Assembly (NCBI RefSeq): GCF_003258295.1
Contig: NZ_QKYN01000090.1
Location: 1 to 64,000, forward strand
DNA length: 64,000 nucleotides
Direction: 5' to 3'
Source: Streptacidiphilus pinicola
GTDB taxonomy: Bacteria > Actinomycetota > Actinomycetes > Streptomycetales > Streptomycetaceae
A program made the position numbers and the translations under genes. Of the stretch, positions 53,764 to 64,000 are shown piece by piece. A model generated the notes under the pieces. It was not told the DNA's origin and ran no database searches. It worked only from the letters and a program-made list of their open reading frames with translations. Numbering within the stretch: the first letter of the stretch is position 1; the number at the start of each line of letters is the position of its first letter.

Positions 53764-54249
53764 ATGCCGACGCAGATCCAGCGCAAGCACACCATGTACC
53801 ACTCGACCGTCCTGGAGGCCGACCCGGAGACGGTGTGGTCGACCGTCCGCGACGCCATGCAGATCCTGGAGATGGTCTCCCCGGGCGACCTGGACATCCA
53901 CCGGGACGTCAGCTGGGTGGAGGGCGGCTCGGTCGAGACGGTCCCGGCCCGCTACGACTTCCGGCTCACGCTCAACGGCCGCCTCGTCCAGCAGGAGATC
54001 GCCGCGCGCGACGAGATCAACAAGACCCAGTCCTACCGGGCCATCGCCCCCACCAGCGGTGTCGCCAGCTACGAGGCCACCATCCGCGTGTTCGCCGTCA
54101 CCAACGAGCCGGACCGCAGCTTCTTCGACTGGTCGCGCACCCTGGAGATCGCCGAGGACGCCGACCTGGACGTGGTCGCGCGCATCATCGCGGTCATGGA
54201 GGCGCAGACCGACGCCGTCCGGGACCACTTCGCGAAGTCCGCCCAGTAG
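53764..54249 (+). CDS. SRPBCC-family protein of the biosynthetic operon
   Basis: A 161-residue START-like protein: an initial strand YHSTVLEADPETVWSTVRDA, central strands and a long C-terminal helix (DLDVVARIIAVMEAQTDAVRDHF, quoted in part IIAVMEAQTDAVRDHF). It resembles stress-response/MxaD-type SRPBCC proteins rather than polyketide aromatases. It may bind the pathway intermediate or catalyse a cyclisation or dehydration. ATG 53764 is preceded by AGAAGGAA, 15 bp after the carbamoyltransferase stop. Confidence 0.85.
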   Translation: MPTQIQRKHTMYHSTVLEADPETVWSTVRDAMQILEMVSPGDLDIHRDVSWVEGGSVETVPARYDFRLTLNGRLVQQEIAARDEINKTQSYRAIAPTSGVASYEATIRVFAVTNEPDRSFFDWSRTLEIAEDADLDVVARIIAVMEAQTDAVRDHFAKSAQ

Positions 54250-54262
54250 GCACCGCGACGAC

Positions 54263-54898
54263 ATGTCGGACCTGACGACGCTCGTGCTGCTGCGGCACGG
54301 CGAAACCCTGCTGACCCCCGAGCGACGGATCTCCGGCAGCGGAGGCACCAATCCGGGTCTCTCGCCGGCCGGACGCCGCCAGGCCGCGGAGACGGCGGAC
54401 GCCCTCGCCCGCCGTGGCGGCATCGACGCGGTCGTCACGTCACCGCTGCGGCGCTGCCAGGAGACCGCTCAGGCCGTGGCCGCCCGCCTCGGCCTGAGCG
54501 TCCGGGCCGAGGCGGATCTGCGGGAGGCGGATTTCGGCGCCTGGGAGGGCCTGACTTTCGCGGAAGTCGGTGCGCGCTACCCGGACGACCTGAAAGCATG
54601 GCTCGACTCACCGGAGATTCCGCCCTCGGGCGGGGGCGAGACCATGCAACAGGTGACCCGCCGGGTCGCCGCCGTGCGGGACGGCCTGCTCGCCCGCCAC
54701 GCCGGCGCCACGGTGCTGGTGGTCTCCCATGTGGCCCCTGTCAGAACGCTGCTCCGCCTCGCCCTCCAGGCGCCGCCGCACAGCCTCTTCCGCATGGAGG
54801 TCGCGGCGGCCTCGCTGTCGACGGTGACGTACGACCGGGACGGCACCGGCACGGTGCGGGCCCTGAACGACACCGGGCACCTGAATGCCTCGGTGTAA
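54263..54898 (+). CDS. histidine phosphatase-family protein
   Basis: A 211-residue phosphoglycerate-mutase-like phosphatase. Catalytic LLRHGETLL is near residue 8, SPLRRCQETA near 61, the acid ADFGAWEGLTF near 90 and the second His in VVSHVAPVRT near 156. The substrate is unknown; a phosphorylated pathway intermediate is plausible, or it is housekeeping. ATG 54263, 13 bp after the SRPBCC stop; last gene of the operon. Confidence 0.9.
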   Translation: MSDLTTLVLLRHGETLLTPERRISGSGGTNPGLSPAGRRQAAETADALARRGGIDAVVTSPLRRCQETAQAVAARLGLSVRAEADLREADFGAWEGLTFAEVGARYPDDLKAWLDSPEIPPSGGGETMQQVTRRVAAVRDGLLARHAGATVLVVSHVAPVRTLLRLALQAPPHSLFRMEVAAASLSTVTYDRDGTGTVRALNDTGHLNASV

Positions 54899-54933
54899 TT
54901 GCTGAACGACCCGCCCCGCCTGCGGTAATCGTT

Positions 54934-54989
54934 TTGTAGAATCATATAAACTGCCGTCCGGCGGTTGCGCGTTGCCTTGACCGCCGGAC
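54934..54989 (+). promoter_or_regulatory. xdh upstream region: purine half-site, TAGAAT box and leader hairpin
   Basis: TTGTAGAAT (54934-54942) repeats the half-site of the guaD operator and also contains a perfect -10 TAGAAT (54937-54942). A 10-bp inverted repeat follows (54956-54965 with 54980-54989, 14-nt loop). The xdhA start is about 365 bp further on, implying a long leader. Confidence 0.5.
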
Positions 54990-55048
54990 CTGCGGCACGT
55001 AACTTCGAGCGCACCGACTCGTGAGCTGCTGGAAGGAGGCGAAGCCGG

Positions 55049-55126
55049 ATGTCGACCCTCTCCGATCTTCATCGCCTCGTCCACCGGACCGCCTGGGTTC
55101 TGGGTCGTGTAGCACACGGCTGCTGA
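55049..55126 (+). CDS. possible 25-aa leader peptide upstream of xdhA
   Basis: ATG 55049 follows GGAAGGAGG at ideal spacing and opens a 25-codon frame reading MSTLSDLHRLVHRTAWVLGR, then VAHGC and TGA. The stop codon sits in the loop of a GGCTGC/GCAGCC hairpin (55119-55133). It may be a regulatory leader peptide for the xdh operon or chance. It is too short for homology reasoning. Confidence 0.35.
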   Translation: MSTLSDLHRLVHRTAWVLGRVAHGC

Positions 55127-55305
55127 GCAGCCGCTTTCCCGGTGTGCCCCACAGCGGCCCGGGACCCGATCTCTGCCACCGCCTGCGGCACGTCCGCAAC
55201 GGCTGATTCGCGCTCCGTGTTCTCGAGCCGCGCCACCAAAGAGAAAGCCCCAGAAATGGCGACTAGGATAATCAGATCGACCGCGCACCGAAATGAGGAT
55301 GTGCC

Positions 55306-56789
55306 ATGGTAGCGGCGCGGATCACGGTCAACGGGAAAGAAACGCCGATTTCCCCGGCGACGCCCCACACCACGGTGCTGGATTTTCTGCGCGATCGCGG
55401 CCTCACGGGCACCAAGGAGGGCTGCGCCGAGGGTGAGTGCGGCGCCTGTTCAGTGCTGGTGGCCCGTCCCGGGGTGAACAAGCCGACCGACTGGGTGGCG
55501 GTCAACGCCTGCCTGGTCCCGGTCGCGGCGCTCGACGGCCAGGAGATCGTCACCTCCGAGGGCCTCGCCACCCCCGGCGCGGACGGCACGCCGCCCACCC
55601 TGCACCCGGTGCAGGAGGAGATGGCGGTCCGCGGCGGCTCCCAGTGCGGCTACTGCACGCCGGGCTTCGTCTGCAGCATGGCGTCCGAGTACTACCGACC
55701 CGACCGCTGCGCCTCCGCGCACGCCGACGCGAACGGCCACGCGGACGCGGAGGCCCACGGCGACGCCGAGCACGGCCCGAACGGCTTCGACCTGCACTCC
55801 CTGAGCGGGAACCTGTGCCGCTGTACCGGCTACCGCCCGATCCGCGACGCCGCGTTCGCCGTCGGTGAGCCCGCCGCGGACGACCCGCTCGCGCAGCGTC
55901 GCGACCAGCCCGCTCCCGCGCCGGCCGCCACCACCTACGCCCAGGACGACAGCGTCTTCCTGCGCCCGAGCACCCTGGCCGAGACGCTGCAGGTGCTGCG
56001 CGAGCGGCCCGACGCGGTGGTCGTGGCCGGCAGCACCGACTGGGGCGTGGAGGTGAACATCCGTTCCCGCCGCGCGAACTGCGTCGTCGCCATCGACCGG
56101 CTGCCCGAACTGCGGGAGCTGCGCGTCGAGTCCGACCACCTCGAGATCGGCGCCGCGGTGACGCTCACCGAGATCGAGCGCCGCCTCGACGGCACCGTCC
56201 CGCTGCTGGCGGAGCTGTTCCCGCAGTTCGCCTCGCGCCTGATCCGCAACAGCGCGACCTTCGGCGGCAACCTCGGTACCGGCTCCCCCATCGGTGACAG
56301 CCCGCCGGTGCTGCTGGCGCTGGAGGCGTCGCTGGTGCTCGCCGACGCCGACGGCGAGCGGGTGGTCCCGCTGGCCGACTACTTCACCGGCTACCGGCAG
56401 ACCGTGCGCCGCCCCGGCGAGCTGATCCGCGCGGTGCGGATCCCGCTGCCGCTGGCGCCCGTCACGGCCTTCCACAAGATCGCCAAGCGGCGTTTCGACG
56501 ACATCTCCAGTGTGGCGATCGCCTTCGCGCTCGACATCGAGGACGGCGTCGTCCGCAAGGCCCGCATCGGCCTGGGCGGCGTGGCCGCCACCCCGATCCG
56601 CGCCCTCGCCACCGAGGCGGCCCTGGAGGGCAAGCCGTGGTCGGCGGAGACCGTCCAGGCCGCGGCGGACGTGCTGCGCGCCCAGGGCACGCCGATGAGC
56701 GACCACCGCGCCAGCGCGATCTACCGCTCCGCGATGCTCGGCCAGAGCCTGAAGAAGCTGTACGCACAGACCAGTGAGGCGGTGTCGTC

Positions 56790-56793
<4 letters not shown>
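55306..56793 (+). CDS. xdhA: xanthine dehydrogenase, fused 2Fe-2S and FAD subunit
   Basis: 495 residues. The first 190 hold two 2Fe-2S centres: CAEGECGACS near 40 with a later Cys, and CGYCTPGF near 117 plus NLCRCTGYRP near 173. A His/Ala/Asp-rich insert of about 25 residues lies between the last two motifs. From about 220 a CO-dehydrogenase-type FAD domain follows: VVAGSTDWGVE and IRNSATFGGNLGTGSPIGDS. It passes electrons from the molybdenum subunit to NAD. ATG 55306. It overlaps xdhB by ATGA-type (GTGA). Confidence 0.93.
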
Positions 56794-59177
<2,384 letters not shown>

Positions 59178-59186
59178 GAAGTAGCG

Positions 59187-60008
59187 ATGTCCGAGATGAC
59201 GTGGGTCGCCGCGGTCGCGCGGTTGCGAGCTCGCCGGGAAGCCGGTGTGCTCGTGACCGTCGCGGCCGTGCGCGGCCACGCGCCGCGCAAGGCCGGTGCC
59301 AAGCTGGTCGTGGGGCCGACCGAGACGTGGGGTTCGATCGGCGGCGGCAACGTCGAGGCCGTCGCGATCGACCGCGCCCGCGAACTGATCGGCAACCCGG
59401 ACGCGGAGCCGGAACTGATGGAGTTCGCGCTCAACGACAAGGTCACCAACCGGCACGGCGTGCAGTGCTGCGGCGGGGCCGTCACCGTGCTGCTCGAACC
59501 GCTGCCGGTGGTCGAGGCGGTGGCCATCTTCGGCGTCGGCCACGTCGGCCTGGAGCTGGCCCGCATCCTGGCCCGCCACAACGTCGACCTGCACCTGATC
59601 GACAGCCGCGCCGAGCAGCTGACCGACGAACGCCTGGCCGTCCTCGGGGACTCGGTCGCGCAGGTCCACGTGCACCACACGCCCCTCCTCCCGGAGGAGG
59701 TGCTCGCCGAACTGCCGCCGGGCGCCCACGTCCTGATCATGACGCACGACCACGCCGAGGACGCCGCCCTCTGCGACGCCGCCCTGCGCATCCCCGAGCT
59801 CGGCTCCGTCGGCCTGATCGGCTCGGCCGCCAAGTGGGCCCGCTTCCGCAAGCGTCTGGCCACCGAGGGCGGCCACGCGGACTCCACGATCGACCGGATC
59901 AAGACGCCGATCGGCATCCCCGGCATCGCCGGCAAGGAGCCGGCCACCATCGCGGTGAGCGTCGCGGCGGACCTGCTCCAGACTTTCGAACGAGCCCGGC
60001 ACCACTGA
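59187..60008 (+). CDS. xdhC: XdhC/CoxI-family molybdenum cofactor insertion protein
   Basis: A 273-residue maturation factor. The N-terminal XdhC domain has VRGHAPRKAGAKLVV and WGSIGGGNVEAVAI. A C-terminal Rossmann domain begins AIFGVGHVGLELARILARH near 112 and contains LIGSAAKWARFRKRL. It sulfurates and inserts the molybdenum cofactor into XdhB. ATG 59187, 9 bp after xdhB; last gene of the operon. Confidence 0.93.
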   Translation: MSEMTWVAAVARLRARREAGVLVTVAAVRGHAPRKAGAKLVVGPTETWGSIGGGNVEAVAIDRARELIGNPDAEPELMEFALNDKVTNRHGVQCCGGAVTVLLEPLPVVEAVAIFGVGHVGLELARILARHNVDLHLIDSRAEQLTDERLAVLGDSVAQVHVHHTPLLPEEVLAELPPGAHVLIMTHDHAEDAALCDAALRIPELGSVGLIGSAAKWARFRKRLATEGGHADSTIDRIKTPIGIPGIAGKEPATIAVSVAADLLQTFERARHH

Positions 60009-60027
60009 CCGGCCCGTGCGCGGCCCG

Positions 60028-60043
60028 GGGCCGGCAGGCCCCG
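60028..60043. terminator. hairpin between xdhC and MFS gene
   Basis: GGGGCC/GGCCCC with a GGCA loop lies between the convergent stops. It is short but GC-rich; a probable shared terminator. Confidence 0.45.
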
Positions 60044-60072
60044 TCCGCGCGTCCGTGCGGTCCGGTCCGGTC

Positions 60073-61401
60073 TCAGGCGGTCTTCGGCGTGGCGGCCGTC
60101 TCACCGGTGGTCTTGGTTGCCGTAGCCGGCGATTCGGTGGCCGGTGGCTCGGTGGCCGGCGGTTCGGTGGCCGGCGGTTCGGGATACACCGCCTCCCGGG
60201 GAAGCCGCGGTTCGAGCGGCAGCAGCGCTAGTCCCGCTCCACCCGTCCCGACCGCCAGCACGATCCACAGGGCGAGGGGCGAGGCCGACAGCAGCGCGCT
60301 GAGCAGCACCGGCGCCAGCGCCGCGGGGATCGCCCAGGAGAACTGGTAGAAGGACAGGTAGCGGCCGCGCAGCGACTCCGGCGCCGCCGAGGCGGCCAGC
60401 GCCGTGGACGTCGCCCCGTGCATCAGCTCGCCGAACGAGAACAGCACCGTCCCCGTGAACAGCCCGCTCAGCGCGGCCGTCTCGCCGTGCAGCGCCCCCG
60501 AGGCCGCGTAGACGACGAAGGACAGCGCGAAGACCGCCCCGGCGAGCGCGGTCGCCCTGGTCCGCCGCGTGTTCCTCAGCAAGTGGGTGACCGGCACCTG
60601 GAACAGGGCGATGAGCGCGGTGTTGATGGCGAAGTTGACGCCCACCCAGGAGGCCGAGAGGCCCATCCGCTGGGTGAGGTAGAGCGGCAGGATCACCGAC
60701 AGCACCTTGTAGCCCAGCGCCGTCGGCAGGTTCACGCAGGTGAGCAGTGTGAACGGCCGGTCCTTGAACACCTCGCGGTAGCCGCCGCGGCCCGGCCGGG
60801 CCCGACGCGCCGCCGTGCCGGTGTGCACGATCGGGATGCCCGCCACCAGCACCGCCACCAGCACGAACGACGCGGCGTCCGCCAGTACGATCGTCCGGTA
60901 GGCGCCGAGCGTGCCCGCCGCTACGGTGGCCCCGGCGATCAGCCCGCCCGCCCCGAGGCCCGCGTTGCGCAGGCCGCGCTGCGCGGCGATCAGCTTGTCC
61001 CGGCCGCCGCCGCGGGTGATCGACGCCACCAGCGCCTGGCTCGCCGGTGGGGACACCTGGTCGCCGAAGGCGACCAGCGTCGCCGCCGCGAGCACCTCGA
61101 CCCGGTTGTCGACCAGCGCGTAGGCGCCGAACCCGACCGCGCGGACCGCGTAGGTGGCCAGCGTCACCGCCTTGGCCCCGTACCGGTCCACCAGCGCGCC
61201 CCCGAAGGGGTTGGCGACCAGGCCGGCCACCGCGGCGACGGTCAGCAGCGCGCCGACCTGAACGAGCGGAATCCCGGTGACCCGGTGGAAGTAGAGCAGC
61301 GACAGCGGGAGGTACATCCCGCTGCCCAGCGAGTCCACCGCCATGCCGAGCATGTAGCGGACGTAGTTGCCTCGGCTCAGCGAGGCGTCCTTGGGCGCCA
61401 T
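60073..61401 (-). CDS. MFS exporter
   Basis: A 442-residue major-facilitator protein with about 12 spans, the A-motif-like NPFGGALVDRYGAKAVTL near residue 65 and a hydrophilic C-terminal tail made of repeated PATEPP/PATESP units. It resembles drug or metabolite efflux pumps. ATG 61401 was chosen because GGGAGGGA precedes it; longer in-frame starts lie further upstream. It is last in a minus-strand operon with the PrpF-like and amidotransferase genes, suggesting product export. Confidence 0.88.
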   Translation of the reverse strand: MAPKDASLSRGNYVRYMLGMAVDSLGSGMYLPLSLLYFHRVTGIPLVQVGALLTVAAVAGLVANPFGGALVDRYGAKAVTLATYAVRAVGFGAYALVDNRVEVLAAATLVAFGDQVSPPASQALVASITRGGGRDKLIAAQRGLRNAGLGAGGLIAGATVAAGTLGAYRTIVLADAASFVLVAVLVAGIPIVHTGTAARRARPGRGGYREVFKDRPFTLLTCVNLPTALGYKVLSVILPLYLTQRMGLSASWVGVNFAINTALIALFQVPVTHLLRNTRRTRATALAGAVFALSFVVYAASGALHGETAALSGLFTGTVLFSFGELMHGATSTALAASAAPESLRGRYLSFYQFSWAIPAALAPVLLSALLSASPLALWIVLAVGTGGAGLALLPLEPRLPREAVYPEPPATEPPATEPPATESPATATKTTGETAATPKTA

Positions 61402-61557
61402 GCCAGTCCCTCCCTCGGGCGTGGTGGCCGCGTCCCAGTATCGCGGGACCCGGTCTCGGGATTCGGTGCGTGCATCGTCCTGTCCCATCGTCATGTCCCG
61501 CGGACGGCAGGCATGTTGCGGGGGCGCGAGGCCCCGCGCCGCCGTCCGCGGCACTCA

Positions 61558-62607
61558 TCAGGCGGTCGACACCGCCAGCAGCTCGGAGATGTCCACGGGC
61601 CGGCGGTGCGCGAGCGGCTCCAGCCACGAGGAGCCCTGGAACGCGACCCGCTTCCGGCCGACGGAGACCCAGTGCAGCGCGGGCTGTCCGGCCTCCTCCC
61701 GCACCGCCGCGGTCACCGTGGTCCGCGAGCCCGGGGTGTTGATCTCGACGACCCCGTTCGTCGGGCCGGACTCGCGCGCCACCCGCCAGGGGATGGTGCC
61801 CGGGGTGCGGATCGCGGCAGCCAGGCAGGCGGCCCCGGTGAGCGCGATCGTCGGGTGCCAGGAGGGCACCGAGACGGCGCGGAAGGCGAGTTGCCCCGGT
61901 CCCGTCGGAAGCACCACGGCCACCTTGGGGAACGCGCCGGCGGGCGGCCAGCCCAGCTGCTCCGCCGCGGCGCGCCGGACTCCGACCAGGGTGTCGAAGA
62001 AGTCCTCCCCGGCGGCGAACAGCGCGTCGGCGTCCGCGATGCCGAGCGCGCGGGCGTCGAGGAAGACGTAGGGGTTGCCGGCCGAGAAGAGCGAGACCTC
62101 GCGCCGGGCGCCGTCCGCCTCCAGCTCGGAGCTCGGCTCACCGGTGATGAGCATCCCGGACAGCAGCGGGGCGTCCGGCCAGACGAAGGAGACGGTGAAC
62201 TCGTGCTCCTCGCGGTCCACCCGGTCCAGCTCGCAGACCACGGTGTCCCCGTTGTTGAGGACGTTGACGCGGACCCGGTCGCCGACGTTCAGCCGCGGCA
62301 GCATCCCGGACCGCTCGGCCGCGAGCGTCGAGGAGAGGATGGAGTGCCCGCAGGAGCCCTTCAGGTCGAAGGCGTCCGGGGCCTGCGGCAGCGCCTGGAC
62401 GAAGCGGTAGTCGAGGTCGTAGAGGGGGTGTTCGGCGGGGCGGACCAGCGCCATCTTCAGCACGTGCGCCGCCCCGCCGGCCGCCAGGTGGCGGCGCACC
62501 TGGGTGAGCTCCGCCAGCAGCTCGGCGTCGTCCTCCGGGAGCAGCCGGGCGTCGAGGACGACCGTCGGACACGGGCTGCCGTAGGCGTAGGCGAAGTGGC
62601 CGATCAT
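61558..62607 (-). CDS. PrpF-fold isomerase-like protein
   Basis: 349 residues with the duplicated DAP-epimerase fold of the PrpF family: DLKGSCGHSILSST near residue 77 (Cys-Gly in the first catalytic position), FLDARALGI and the C-terminal ALTGAACLAAAIRTPGT. PrpF members isomerise unsaturated di- or tricarboxylic acids such as aconitates. Its ATG overlaps the asparagine-synthetase-like stop (ATGA), indicating one pathway. A substrate derived from a carboxylated intermediate is plausible (inference). Confidence 0.8.
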   Translation of the reverse strand: MIGHFAYAYGSPCPTVVLDARLLPEDDAELLAELTQVRRHLAAGGAAHVLKMALVRPAEHPLYDLDYRFVQALPQAPDAFDLKGSCGHSILSSTLAAERSGMLPRLNVGDRVRVNVLNNGDTVVCELDRVDREEHEFTVSFVWPDAPLLSGMLITGEPSSELEADGARREVSLFSAGNPYVFLDARALGIADADALFAAGEDFFDTLVGVRRAAAEQLGWPPAGAFPKVAVVLPTGPGQLAFRAVSVPSWHPTIALTGAACLAAAIRTPGTIPWRVARESGPTNGVVEINTPGSRTTVTAAVREEAGQPALHWVSVGRKRVAFQGSSWLEPLAHRRPVDISELLAVSTA

Positions 62608-64000
62608 GCCGCCACCGCCAGTGCCTCGGTGCGCACCGCACCGAACTGCTCCCGCCAGACCTCGTGGATGAGCAGCGCCCACAGGGTCAGCGCGGTGGTG
62701 GCGTCCGGGCGTTGCGCCTGGGTGGTGAACAGGCCGCGCACCTCCCGCGGATCGAGCTGGCCACCGGCGGCGAGCCGGTCGCGGTGCAGCACGTCCCGGG
62801 CGAAGTCCCACAGCGGCAGGCCCGGGGCCAGCATCTCCACGATCGGCAGGGTGAACGGCTGCTTGGGACGGTCGAGCACCGACTGCGGCAGCAGTCCGGC
62901 GGCGGCCGAGTACAGCGCCCGCTTGACCCTGCCGTCCCTGATGCGCAGCGCGTCCGGCAGGGCGCGTCCGACCGCCAGCACCGAGCGCTGGCCGAACGGC
63001 AGCCGCACCTCGACGGAGTGCGCCATCGACAGGTGGTCGACGCGGCGCAGGTGGTAGGCGGGGAAGCGCTGGCCGAGCTCGAAGTCGGTGATCCGCCGCA
63101 GTCTGCTGCCGGAACCGTGCCGGAGGGTCTCCAACGGCCCCTCGGGGAGCGCCGGGTAGTCGGCGACGAGCGTCCGGTACTCCTCGGTGTAGAGCCGGTG
63201 CCGGAGCCGGGCCGGCAGCACGGCCAGGGAGTCCAGGTAGGGCTGGAACCAGTCGTCACCGTCCGGGTGGTCGGTGCCCGCGGCCACGGCCGCCAGCATC
63301 CGGTCGTAACCGCCGAAGACCTCGTCGGCGGCGTCACCGGTCAGGGCGACCTTGAAGCCGGCCTTGCGGACCGCGGCGAACAGCGCCCCGGTGCTCAGCG
63401 CGATCGGGTCGGCGTTGGGCTGGCCCAGGTGCCAGACGGTGTCCTCGATGAGGGAGGGGAAGTCCGCCGGGTCGATCTCCACCTGGTGGTGCACCGTCCC
63501 GGCGCGGGTGGCCGCCTCCCGGGCGAAGTGCCGCTCGTCGAACGACCAGGCGCCCCGGTAGGCGATGTTGAAGGAGTGCACCCGCGGGCGACCCGCCTCG
63601 GCGGCGTGCTGGGCGGCCAGCGCCGTGATGAGGCTGGAGTCCAGTCCGCCCGAGGTGATCACGGCCACCGGGACGTCGGCGACCATCAGCCGCCCGACCT
63701 CCTGCCGCAGCCGGGCCCGCACGTCGGCGCCCGCCGCCGCCTCGTCGTGGTCCCCGAAGTAGGGGATGCCCACGCCGTCCTCCGCCGCGCCGGACCGGCG
63801 CACCAGCTCCGGCACCCCGCCCAGCTCACAGACCAGCGAGGTCGCCGGCGGCAACACCCGCACGCCGGCGAACATGGTCTGCTCCCCGAACGGCGTCCGG
63901 CTGCTCAGGTAGGCGTCCAGACCGGGCTCCCACAGGGACGGGTTGGACGTGCTGAACGCGAGCAGCGCCGGGATCTCGGAGGAGAAGTGCAGGGAGCGGG
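62604..64000 (-). CDS. asparagine synthetase-like amidotransferase, 5' end outside window
   Basis: 465 residues of the C-terminal part are present; the frame is open to the right edge. The visible N-terminal piece (RSLHFSSEIPALLAFS, then FAGVRVLPPA) is the end of the glutaminase domain. The synthetase domain shows the PP-loop AVITSGGLDSSLITALAAQ, ALTGDAADEVFGGYDRM and a C-terminal RVDHLSMAHSVEVRLPF. It amidates a carboxylate with ATP, or forms a ring amide as in beta-lactam synthetase. It heads the operon with the PrpF-like and MFS genes, so it is probably a cluster enzyme rather than housekeeping AsnB. Confidence 0.88.
   Translation of the reverse strand, partial: RSLHFSSEIPALLAFSTSNPSLWEPGLDAYLSSRTPFGEQTMFAGVRVLPPATSLVCELGGVPELVRRSGAAEDGVGIPYFGDHDEAAAGADVRARLRQEVGRLMVADVPVAVITSGGLDSSLITALAAQHAAEAGRPRVHSFNIAYRGAWSFDERHFAREAATRAGTVHHQVEIDPADFPSLIEDTVWHLGQPNADPIALSTGALFAAVRKAGFKVALTGDAADEVFGGYDRMLAAVAAGTDHPDGDDWFQPYLDSLAVLPARLRHRLYTEEYRTLVADYPALPEGPLETLRHGSGSRLRRITDFELGQRFPAYHLRRVDHLSMAHSVEVRLPFGQRSVLAVGRALPDALRIRDGRVKRALYSAAAGLLPQSVLDRPKQPFTLPIVEMLAPGLPLWDFARDVLHRDRLAAGGQLDPREVRGLFTTQAQRPDATTALTLWALLIHEVWREQFGAVRTEALAVAA

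Noticed and set aside
55256-55312. A small frame ending on the xdhA start (ATRIIRSTAHRNEDVPW)
   Set aside because: It lacks a convincing ribosome-binding site and is only 18 codons. It is mentioned with the xdh leader but not listed as a gene.

Overview
The window is high-GC actinobacterial DNA, almost certainly from the Streptomycetaceae (Streptomyces or a close relative). The evidence is frequent GTG and TTG starts, ATGA/GTGA gene overlaps, a lone groEL2 with CIRCE half-sites, DasR-type dre sites beside nagK-nagA, a cdgB-type diguanylate cyclase, a trehalose/GpgS locus and the typical dispersed GC-rich inverted repeat of streptomycetes. No tRNA, rRNA, insertion sequence, prophage or CRISPR array was found.

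Layout. 1-2.6 kb: a minus-strand operon (secreted alpha/beta hydrolase, ECF sigma factor, SRPBCC protein, alpha/beta hydrolase). Its last gene is broken because bases 1 to about 55 are inverted relative to the rest. 2.8-9.9 kb: XPB-type helicase, the HelR RNA-polymerase recycling ATPase behind a strikingly structured leader, cutC, an HD phosphohydrolase and small proteins. 10-14.3 kb: groEL2, a cold-shock protein, a CysO-like sulfur carrier and thrC under a SAM-I riboswitch. 14.4-20.7 kb: gpgS, otsA and otsB (glucosylglycerate/trehalose), with a Ser/Thr kinase and a membrane partner on the opposite strand between otsA and otsB. 20.8-30.1 kb: a cupin, a sugar ABC transporter, nagK-nagA with dre operators, a CBM-like membrane protein and CdgB. 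30.4-35.4 kb: flavin reductase, ArfB, GNAT, DinB, a DUF4239 membrane protein and a family 2B encapsulin. 35.6-39 kb: kynurenine pathway (kynB, AsnC regulator, kynA, kynU). 39-48.9 kb: EamA exporter, truncated haemoglobin, ketopantoate-reductase-like enzyme, TetR, PLP amino-acid enzyme and sugar-lactone oxidase around a strong operator, matB, and an ECF42 sigma factor with its DGPF partner.

The most interesting part is 49-64 kb. Purine-catabolism genes (guaD at 49.1 kb; xdhA-xdhB-xdhC at 55.3-60.0 kb) are separated by a tight five-gene operon: a cucumopine-synthase-like protein (a candidate Pictet-Spengler enzyme), a DAO-type FAD oxidase, a NodU/CmcH-type carbamoyltransferase, an SRPBCC protein and a histidine phosphatase. 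On the far side of xdhC a minus-strand operon encodes an asparagine-synthetase-like amidotransferase (running off the right edge), a PrpF-fold isomerase and an MFS exporter. Together these look like two arms of a small uncharacterised biosynthetic cluster making a carbamoylated and/or amidated, possibly imidazopyridine- or opine-like, metabolite. The product is inference. The guaD and xdh upstream regions share a TTGTAGA half-site, suggesting one purine regulator flanks the inserted operon.
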